A stretch of DNA of 10,660 nucleotides, taken from the NCBI GenBank assembly GCA_045643165.1, contig JAZUKF010000015.1:1-10660 (forward strand), in the 5' to 3' direction. The DNA comes from SIG575 sp045643165 (GTDB lineage Bacteria > Bacillota > Clostridia > Oscillospirales > Acutalibacteraceae). A program made the translations under genes and the position numbers. The notes under the pieces were generated by a model that saw nothing but the letters and a program-made list of their open reading frames with translations, had not been told where the DNA came from and searched no databases. How positions within the stretch are numbered: position 1 is the stretch's first letter; every line of letters starts with the position of its first letter. Of the stretch, positions 1-5,104 are shown in pieces.

Positions 1-33
1 GCGCCGCCGGCGACGGTCAATGTTGCTGAAATG

Positions 34-42
34 TGATATAAT
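34..42 (+). promoter_or_regulatory. Extended -10 box ahead of the IS110 leader
   Basis: TGATATAAT is a perfect TGn extended -10. No good -35 is visible at the right distance upstream (13-20). In known IS110 elements the -35 sits in the right end and is joined to the -10 only in the circular form. TTGATA at 1396-1401 could play that role. Confidence 0.5.
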
Positions 43-48
43 TATTAA

Positions 49-220
49 GCACTGCGGAATGGTTCGTCCACCTTACAGCATTGACTGGTTCGGGGAGGCT
101 ACGACCGCAACTTCCGGCTTAAATGTTAATTAGTTGGATAACGCTTGACGTTTTATGTCTCACAAGGTTACTTTGCCGTTTGCTTGCGGATGCGCTGTGT
201 AATTTATCTTTTAAGGAGTT
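49..220 (+). ncRNA. Candidate IS110 bridge RNA
   Basis: This non-coding leader lies between an extended -10 box and the transposase ribosome binding site, where IS110-group elements encode their bridge RNA. Two stem/internal-loop units are visible. In the first, TGCGG (53-57) and TCGT (64-67) pair with ACGACCGCA (101-109). The loop has CCACCT (68-73) on its 5' side and GGGGAG (92-97) on its 3' side, with a short CAG/CTG apical stem between. In the second, CGGC (115-118), AAA (121-123), GT (125-126) and AA (128-129) pair with 168-178. Its 5' loop side carries TAGTTGG (131-137), identical to 1400-1406 at the IS right end. This matches the target-loop and donor-loop layout known for IS621. The 3' end is not defined, and the folding was done by eye. 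Confidence 0.5.
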
Positions 221-228
221 TGCTTGTT

Positions 229-1392
229 ATGTTGTATGTTGGAATTGATGTTTCTTCTCAAAAACACGATTGTTGTATAATCAATTCTCAAGGTCAAAGT
301 GATGTCTTTTCTTTCCAAAATAATCAAAAAGGATTTGACTTACTTATGTCCAGAATTTCAGAATCTCCAAATAAAACATGTATCGGATTGGAAGCCACCG
401 GCATCTACGGTGCAAATCTTTCGGCTTTTCTCCGGCGTAAAGGGTTTGTTATTACTACATTTAATCCCTTGAACATTAAAAAGCTTATTGAAGCCAACAC
501 TCTGAGAAAAACCAAAACAGATAAATCTGATTCCGTTTTCATTGCACGTCTTATGATGCAGCAGACTTTCAAGCCCGATACGCCTGTATTATATCATACT
601 TCTGAGCTAAAGTCACTATCAAGATTAAGATTTAATTTAGTAAAATCTCGCTCCGTAGCAAAAACTAAGTGCAAATCTGCTCTTATGAGGACTTTCCCTG
701 AGTTTATCGGGTTTTTCTCGGATTGTTTCGGTGCTACTGCTCTTGCTATTTTATCCAAATACCCTACTGCCTGTGATATTGCCGCTTGCCAAAAATCCAC
801 TTTAACCAAAATTTTGAAAGATGCTTCTAAAGGAAGATTTTCAACTGCTAAATCCGATGAACTGATTTCTTGTGCTAAATCTTCAATAGGAACTTATTCT
901 GTTGCGGTGGCTATGGAAATTTCCTTTCTTGTTTCGGATATTATTTATATTTCTGACAAAATTAAACGAGTAGAAACCGAAATCAATAATCTCATGGGTC
1001 AAATTGATACCACTATTACAACTATCCCCGGAATTGGTCAGATTCTCGGTGCGATGATTCTCGGTGAAATCGGCGATATTGGGAACTTCGATTCTCCGTA
1101 TAAGGTACTTGCTTTTGCAGGTCTCGAACCCAGCATTTATCAATCCGGAAAATTTATCCCGTCTTCAGGCAATATGGTTAAGCGCGGTTCACCTTATCTC
1201 CGCTGGGCTTTAATTCAATCTGCGAGACTTGCCGCTCAAAACTGTCCGACTTTTTCTGATTATCTTGACAAAAAGCGATCAGAGGGGAAACATTACAATG
1301 TTGCTGTCTCGCATCTTGCTAAAAAATTAGTCAGAGTTATGTTTACTTTGCTTTCGAATAATGTTGCTTTTGATATCAATTTTTCTGCTTGA
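229..1392 (+). CDS. IS110-family transposase (DEDD recombinase)
   Basis: This 387-aa recombinase cuts and joins the DNA ends of its IS element, guided by a bridge RNA in this family. The RuvC-like N-terminal domain shows the DEDD residues D7 (GIDVS), E55 (GLEATG), D98 and D101 (TDKSD). The C-terminal Tnp domain has a helix-hairpin-helix stretch (PGIGQILGAMILGEIGD) and the conserved serine S321 in KRGSPYLR. Length is normal and the frame is intact, so the protein is probably active. I chose the ATG at 229, not an upstream in-frame ATG at 145, because AAGGAG (213-218) sits at the right distance and the protein then begins MLYVGIDVS as family members do. The upstream extension would overlap the candidate bridge RNA. 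The group is IS110 proper rather than IS1111, because the long non-coding stretch is upstream of the gene. Confidence 0.95.
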   Translation: MLYVGIDVSSQKHDCCIINSQGQSDVFSFQNNQKGFDLLMSRISESPNKTCIGLEATGIYGANLSAFLRRKGFVITTFNPLNIKKLIEANTLRKTKTDKSDSVFIARLMMQQTFKPDTPVLYHTSELKSLSRLRFNLVKSRSVAKTKCKSALMRTFPEFIGFFSDCFGATALAILSKYPTACDIAACQKSTLTKILKDASKGRFSTAKSDELISCAKSSIGTYSVAVAMEISFLVSDIIYISDKIKRVETEINNLMGQIDTTITTIPGIGQILGAMILGEIGDIGNFDSPYKVLAFAGLEPSIYQSGKFIPSSGNMVKRGSPYLRWALIQSARLAAQNCPTFSDYLDKKRSEGKHYNVAVSHLAKKLVRVMFTLLSNNVAFDINFSA

Positions 1393-1407
1393 CTTTTGAT
1401 AGTTGGT

Positions 1408-1566
1408 CTCCCTTTACACAAGGGAGGCAAAATTTAACACGACTTTCATCAAGATATTTACTTGCTGAAAAAATATGTTTACATAAGTTTTAGCAGAATT
1501 TTATCGGTCGCACTTAACGGCTCCCTTGTGTAAAGGGAGCTGTCAGCGGAGCTGACTGAGGGATTG
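1408..1566 (+). repeat. Palindromic repeat copy A (left end removed)
   Basis: The order is: palindrome CTCCCTT-TACAC-AAGGGAG (1408-1426); an AT-rich core with an imperfect hairpin (TGCT 1463-1466 to AGCA 1492-1495, inner TATGT/ACATA stem); palindrome GCTCCCTT/AAGGGAGC (1520-1540); stem GTCAGC/GCTGAC (1542-1556); and the end CTGAGGGATTG. It is the only copy here with a complete right end. Compared with copy E it lacks about 33 bp on the left, where the IS110 element abuts. The right end is an inverted counterpart of the left end of copies B and E, so the full unit looks like an inverted-repeat-ended, MITE-like element of about 190 bp. Confidence 0.85.
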
Positions 1567-1964
1567 ACTTACAATACTGTCAATATATTCACAAACTTCA
1601 TAAAAATGTTGATTTACTTCATTGTTTGGAATTCTTATTATTTTCAGACCGTATTGTTCAAGATAAGCGGTTCGCTCATCATCTTTCTGAATTTGTTTAT
1701 CTTCATAATGCTGGCTTCCGTCAAGTTCAATTATCAACTTCGCCTGTGCAGAATAAAAATCAACAATATATTTCCCTAAAACTTTCTGCCTTGAGAATTT
1801 TATCGGATATGTTCTCAAAAAATCATACCATAAATGACGCTCTTCTTTTGTCATGTTTTTACGCAAATTTCTTGCAATATGAACAATAGATTTATTATGT
1901 TTATTATCCATTTTCAATCCCTCCGTCAAAGCAAGCTTTGCCACCTCACTTTACCCAAGGGAGG
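1520..1964. mobile_element. Nuclease cassette bounded by inverted hairpin ends
   Basis: Reading inward from either side gives the same order: an outer palindrome with CTCCCTT/AAGGGAG-type arms (1520-1540; 1945-1963 with mismatches), a second short hairpin (1542-1556; CAAAGC/GCTTTG 1927-1940), then GAGGGATTG (1558-1566; complement at 1915-1923). The DUF559 gene fills the inside. The two second hairpins differ in sequence but keep the fold. This can be read as an element with terminal inverted repeats, or as a gene trapped between two co-oriented repeat copies. The sequence alone does not decide. Confidence 0.5.
1543..1911 (-). CDS. DUF559 (Vsr-like) endonuclease-fold protein
   Basis: This 122-aa protein carries the DUF559 domain, a very-short-patch-repair-like PD-(D/E)XK fold. 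Candidate metal-site residues are D51 (YIVDFY), E62 and D64 (IIELDG) and H68 (GSQH), followed by a conserved RTAYLEQYGLKIIRIPNNEV helix-strand. The ATG at 1911 is preferred over an in-frame GTG at 1944, because GGAGGG lies 7 nt upstream of that ATG and the extra residues only translate the repeat. The gene sits between copies A and B. The Shine-Dalgarno lies in the GAGGGATTG end of B, and the last residues (SLSQLR) and stop are inside the right end of A. Nuclease activity is expected from the family but is not shown. The cellular role is unknown; a link to mobility of the repeats is my inference. Confidence 0.85.
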   Translation of the reverse strand: MDNKHNKSIVHIARNLRKNMTKEERHLWYDFLRTYPIKFSRQKVLGKYIVDFYSAQAKLIIELDGSQHYEDKQIQKDDERTAYLEQYGLKIIRIPNNEVNQHFYEVCEYIDSIVSQSLSQLR

Positions 1965-2058
1965 CGAAATTTAACACGACTTTCATCAAGATATTTACTT
2001 GCTGAAATAACTATGTTTACATAAGTTTTAGCAGAATTTTATCGGTCGCACTTCACAG
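1915..2058 (+). repeat. Palindromic repeat copy B
   Basis: The left end is complete: CAATCCCTCCGTC, hairpin CAAAGC-AA-GCTTTG, then a decayed palindrome (1945-1963). The core keeps the TGCT...AGCA hairpin (2000-2033) with a few changes from copy A. The usual right end is missing. After GGTCGCACTTCACAG the sequence passes directly into the left palindrome of copy C. Confidence 0.85.
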
Positions 2059-2112
2059 TTCCCTTTACACAAGGGAGGCAAAGTTTAACACAACTTTCAT
2101 AAAGATATTAAC
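2059..2112 (+). repeat. Palindromic repeat copy C (fragment)
   Basis: It starts at TCCCTT/AAGGGA (2060-2076) and follows the core to about 2112, where it ends just outside the stop codon of the sugar isomerase. It is more diverged than A or B. It joins B through the shared palindrome, so B and C form a tandem pair. Confidence 0.75.
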
Positions 2113-2118
2113 TTAAAA

Positions 2119-2883
2119 TCATAAAAGGCTTTTGAGGAATTTGCAGGAAGCATAAGCATCATTATTGAAATCCTCTGTTTTGCCTTCGATACTGCATGTA
2201 TCACATCCGGCATCATCAAGAGCCTCGAAGAATGCTTTATAATCGTATTCGCTTAAATCACGGGGATATTTTCTGTTTACAGGCTCTGCTATATGAGAAT
2301 GACGAAGGAAGCCTGTAAGACGGCGAACCGTAACCTCATTATCGTTAACGTCAACCATGTGGTAAAGGTCAACAAGACTTTTTACAGACGGATGGTCCGC
2401 AATGGCGGCAACGGCGGCACCTTCCTGTGCGGAGTTGATTATGTTGGAGTCTTTTCTTCTCAAAGGCTCGATAACAACGGTAAGACCGTTTTTCTCTGCA
2501 AGAGGACCTGCGATTTCACGGAGGAATTTTGCGATCTGACGGTAAGCATCAGCGTATGCAAAACCTTCTGGAACATTTCTTGCTCCGCCTGAACCGAATA
2601 CTACTTTCTGTATGCCGAGAGTTTTCGCATTTGCCATACCTTTGGAGATATGGGCGGTTAATTTATCAAAATCAACATCATTTCCCGTAACCTTTAATGT
2701 TCCGGGAAGGAAGCAGTTTACCGCAAGACAGGGCATACCGTTTTCTTCGAGAGCCGCTTTAAAGGGTGCAAAAACCTCATCCTTAACAAGCATATCAAAG
2801 CAGGATTCAACGTAGTCAAATCCACATTCCTTTGCAACTTTCACCTTTTCGGCGTCTCCGCCGACGCAGATACCTAACTTCAT
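2119..2883 (-). CDS. Sugar phosphate isomerase/epimerase, xylose-isomerase-like TIM barrel
   Basis: This 254-aa cytoplasmic protein belongs to the AP-endonuclease-2 / xylose-isomerase-like TIM-barrel family, whose members bind a divalent metal and isomerise or epimerise sugars or related polyols. The metal-site pattern is complete: E139 (VVIEPL), D172 and H175 (DLYHM), H197 (HSHIAEP) and E233 (SIEGK). It covers the whole barrel at normal length. The start ATG is preceded by AAAAGGAGT (2892-2900). The gene has its own strong promoter and no co-directional neighbour, so it is probably monocistronic. The substrate cannot be read from the sequence; keto-sugar epimerases and inosose-type enzymes share these motifs. 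Confidence 0.85.
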   Translation of the reverse strand: MKLGICVGGDAEKVKVAKECGFDYVESCFDMLVKDEVFAPFKAALEENGMPCLAVNCFLPGTLKVTGNDVDFDKLTAHISKGMANAKTLGIQKVVFGSGGARNVPEGFAYADAYRQIAKFLREIAGPLAEKNGLTVVIEPLRRKDSNIINSAQEGAAVAAIADHPSVKSLVDLYHMVDVNDNEVTVRRLTGFLRHSHIAEPVNRKYPRDLSEYDYKAFFEALDDAGCDTCSIEGKTEDFNNDAYASCKFLKSLL

Positions 2884-2957
2884 AAAACAAAACTCCTTTT
2901 TGCTTCGGTAATACCGTGAATTTCGGCATTGCCTATATATATTTATTTTTCTGAAAT

Positions 2958-2987
2958 ATTATACAATATATATATGTTAATTGTCAA
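2958..2987 (-). promoter_or_regulatory. Promoter of the sugar isomerase
   Basis: On the minus strand TTGACA (2982-2987) is followed after 18 nt by TATAAT (2958-2963), both perfect consensus hexamers. The leader to the start codon is about 70 nt and rich in TA steps. Confidence 0.8.
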
Positions 2988-3136
2988 CAACAAATAAAAA
3001 GAGAAAATAAATGTAAACTTTCTGTAAACACTCCGCCATTTTTAAAGAAATCGGACAAAAACAGTTCCTTTTTTATTGCTGTACCGTCTATATATGGAGG
3101 GCTTTTTTAAATTAACCCCCGGAAAGGAACGATAAT

Positions 3137-3727
3137 TTGGAAAAAAATTCATTTGTACTTTACACGGAATATTATGATTACATCTGTGATTTACCTTATG
3201 AGGAAATCGGAAAACTCTTCTGTGCCATATTCGAGTCGGTGAAAACCGACAAAAGTCAGGCTGATAAATTGAGCGGTGAAGCAAAAATGGCATATAAATT
3301 TATCATTGCCCAACTTAACCGTGATGCTGAAAAATACACTCAAAAGGTTGAAAAGATGTCCGCAAATGCAAAACAAAGGTGGGCAAAGTCCGATGCAAAT
3401 GCATCCGAGAAAATGCAAATGCATGCAAATGCATCCGAAAATATGCAAAAGCATACTGATAATGATAATGAAAATGATAATGTAAATGATAATGTAAATG
3501 ATAATGTTAATGTTAATGATAATGTTGCCGACGGCAATAAAAAAACGTCGCAAGCGACGTATAATATAAAAAATAAAAATTATCAGAATAATTATCGTAA
3601 GAAAACCGGTAAACCCGAATATTCTTCACCTGCATCATATAATATTGACGACATAATGGATCGTCTTGACAGAGAGGATTTAGTATATGTACCCAGAAAT
3701 GTAACGGAGGAGAAAAGAGAGGAATGA
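3137..3727 (+). CDS. DUF6291 domain protein with Asn/Asp repeat tract
   Basis: This is a 196-aa protein. Residues of about 6-75 (FVLYTEYYDYICDLPYEEIGKLFCAIFESV and on) resemble DUF6291, a domain met in phage-like and replication-associated genes of Firmicutes; its function is not established. An AEKYTQKVEKMSANAKQRW segment follows, then near-repeats of ANASEKMQ/ANASENMQ, then a tract of about 25 residues built from NDNV/NDNE units, and a basic C-terminal part. The start is TTG at 3137, supported by GGAAAGGA (3121-3128) about 9 nt upstream; no good ATG lies near. No phage genes surround it. The repeat tract is probably disordered and could vary in length without frameshift, since its units are multiples of three bases. 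The domain call rests on recalled family pattern. Confidence 0.7.
   Translation: MEKNSFVLYTEYYDYICDLPYEEIGKLFCAIFESVKTDKSQADKLSGEAKMAYKFIIAQLNRDAEKYTQKVEKMSANAKQRWAKSDANASEKMQMHANASENMQKHTDNDNENDNVNDNVNDNVNVNDNVADGNKKTSQATYNIKNKNYQNNYRKKTGKPEYSSPASYNIDDIMDRLDREDLVYVPRNVTEEKREE
3397..3525 (+). repeat. Low-complexity repeats inside the DUF6291 gene
   Basis: Two blocks are seen. At about 3397-3450, units related to GCAAATGCATCCGA recur. At about 3457-3525, GATAATGTAAAT-like 12-mers and shorter AATGAT/AATGTT units recur. All keep the reading frame. Confidence 0.8.
3525..3560. repeat. Double palindrome inside the DUF6291 gene
   Basis: TTGCC-GAC-GGCAA (3525-3537) is followed by an A-run and ACGTCGC-AA-GCGACGT (3545-3560), a perfect 7-bp stem. 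On the minus strand the second hairpin runs into TTTTTT, which looks like an intrinsic terminator for antisense transcripts. Confidence 0.6.
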
Positions 3728-3741
3728 AATTTTCCCTTTAC

Positions 3742-3770
3742 TTGAAATAATTTTTTCGTTGTGATAGAAT
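3742..3770 (+). promoter_or_regulatory. Promoter of the sensor kinase gene
   Basis: TTGAAA (3742-3747), a 17-nt spacer and TAGAAT (3765-3770) with an extended TG at 3762-3763. It starts only 15 nt after the DUF6291 stop codon, so the kinase has its own promoter. Confidence 0.75.
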
Positions 3771-3786
3771 AATTCGGGGTGAAGTT

Positions 3787-5097
3787 ATGATTGACAAAAA
3801 GTTTCTGACAATAGTAAATTTCGGTCTGACCATTGACTCTTTTTCATTTATAATATTGCTGATTATTTTTATCACACTTATAACGAATGTGCATGAACGG
3901 AAAAAGAAATTAAGTAACAGTCTGATTTCCTGCATAGTGTGTGAAATGGTTTTGGTGGCAACCGATGTTTTACTTCTGCTTTTTTCAAAAAACAAGATAC
4001 ATAAAGGTCTTTTCACATTAAGTTGTTATCTGAACAGTTCGCTGATATGTATTTTTGCAACGCTTATGGTATCATTTATCGTAGCATTTCTCAGCGGAAA
4101 GCCTCATGTAAAAAAATCTTATCTTCGTATAATTTATTCAGGATACGGGATATGCGGAGTTATACCGTTAATCCCGGGAATAAACAAACAACTCATTACC
4201 GTTACGGATAATGTGGAGGGAAAAGCGGGACCGCTTTATGCGTATTTTATTATAATACTTGCTATGTTAAGCCTCGCCTGCATTGTGATTATGATGATTA
4301 AAATCAAGCAAATCGGTGTCAGAGATACCATAATGTTTTCGCTGATGTTTATTCTGCCCTTTTTCCCATTGAGAAGGAGCCATCTCCGGTCATCCTTTGC
4401 ATTGCTCACCATTGCCATTTGTACGTTGATAATTTATATCGTTACTTATCAAGGTCGGTTGAGATATTTCTATAAACAGGAGCAGGAATTGGCGAAAAAG
4501 GAAGCGGAGTTGTCAAATTTGCGTACAAAAATAGTTCTGTCCCAAATTCAACCCCATTTTTTGTATAATACTTTGTCATCCATTTCAAGATTATGTACAA
4601 AGGACCCGCAAAAAGCACAGGAAGTTACAACGGAATTTGCAACATATCTTCGTGGCAATTTAGGTGCCGTAAACAGCGAACATCCCGTCCCTTTTAATGA
4701 TGAATTGAAACATATAAAAACATATCTGAATATTGAAAAAATCCGTTTCGGAGATTTTCTCAATGTGGAATTTGACATAAAATGTACAGATTTTTTCGTT
4801 CCTGCATTGTCCCTTCAGCCTCTTGTGGAAAATGCGGTGAAACACGGTGTCTGCAAGAACGAGGACGGCGGTACAGTCAGAATTTCCACATCCGAAACCG
4901 ATGACAATCAGATTATTCTCATTGAGGATGACGGTGTAGGATTTGACATTTCAAAAATTGATTTTAATTCCGGGAAGCACGTGGGTATAAAAAATGTTAT
5001 AGAACGGTTAAGTGTTTCCTGCAACGGAAAAGTAAATATCGACAGCACCCCCGGAAAAGGCACAAGCGTATGTGTTTACATACCGAAGGAAAGTTAA
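3787..5097 (+). CDS. LytS/YehU-type sensor histidine kinase, 7 TM
   Basis: This 436-aa membrane kinase should sense a signal through its membrane part and phosphorylate a response regulator. Residues of about 10-225 form roughly seven hydrophobic segments. A charged, coiled-coil-like linker (KQEQELAKKEAELSNLRTK) leads to the His_kinase domain with H257 in PQPHFLYN-type context (QIQPHFLYN). The ATPase domain has the N box with N349 (LVENAVKHG), the G1 motif DDGVGFD and the G2-like GKHVGIKNVIERL and GKGTS. All key residues are present. GGGGTGA (3776-3782) is the ribosome binding site. Members of this family usually sit beside a LytTR-type regulator; none is found here, since the next gene is convergent and unrelated. 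The signal is unknown. Confidence 0.92.
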   Translation: MIDKKFLTIVNFGLTIDSFSFIILLIIFITLITNVHERKKKLSNSLISCIVCEMVLVATDVLLLLFSKNKIHKGLFTLSCYLNSSLICIFATLMVSFIVAFLSGKPHVKKSYLRIIYSGYGICGVIPLIPGINKQLITVTDNVEGKAGPLYAYFIIILAMLSLACIVIMMIKIKQIGVRDTIMFSLMFILPFFPLRRSHLRSSFALLTIAICTLIIYIVTYQGRLRYFYKQEQELAKKEAELSNLRTKIVLSQIQPHFLYNTLSSISRLCTKDPQKAQEVTTEFATYLRGNLGAVNSEHPVPFNDELKHIKTYLNIEKIRFGDFLNVEFDIKCTDFFVPALSLQPLVENAVKHGVCKNEDGGTVRISTSETDDNQIILIEDDGVGFDISKIDFNSGKHVGIKNVIERLSVSCNGKVNIDSTPGKGTSVCVYIPKES

Positions 5098-5104
5098 TTC
5101 ATAA

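Larger units (their letters stand above)
28..1407 (+). mobile_element. IS110-family insertion sequence (left end approximate)
   Basis: The right end is sharp. Sequence from 1408 onward is identical to repeat copy E (10558 onward), and identity stops exactly at the CT dinucleotide at 1408-1409, which would be the recombination core. The left end is not pinned. A CT at 26-27 would give a 17-nt spacer between TTGATA (1396-1401) and TATAAT (37-42) in the circle, but a start at about 32 or upstream of the window is also possible. IS110 elements lack long terminal inverted repeats and target duplications, and none are seen here. Confidence 0.7.

Noticed and set aside
145..228. Upstream extension of the transposase to an ATG at 145
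   Set aside because: There is no ribosome binding site there, the extra residues are unlike the family, and the stretch overlaps the candidate bridge RNA. ATG 229 has AAGGAG and the normal N-terminus.
1564..1889. Plus-strand open frames across the DUF559 gene
   Set aside because: They are antisense shadows. The minus-strand frame has a known domain and a good start signal.
1912..1944. GTG start at 1944 for the DUF559 protein
   Set aside because: The added residues only translate the repeat end, and the ATG at 1911 has a much better ribosome site.
1408..2112. CRISPR-like array from the repeated blocks
   Set aside because: Repeats are long, structured and diverged, without regular short unique spacers, and no cas genes are present.
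3012..3029. Direct repeat TGTAAAC, 11 nt apart, as a regulator site
   Set aside because: It is a short AT-rich motif with no clear promoter beside it, so chance is likely.
3191..3553. Minus-strand open frames rich in Ile or Ser/Leu opposite the DUF6291 gene
   Set aside because: They are shadows of the low-complexity repeat tract, without ribosome sites or recognisable domains.
3137..3727. Prophage or plasmid remnant suggested by DUF6291
   Set aside because: No other phage, replication or integrase genes lie nearby; neighbours are ordinary chromosomal genes.
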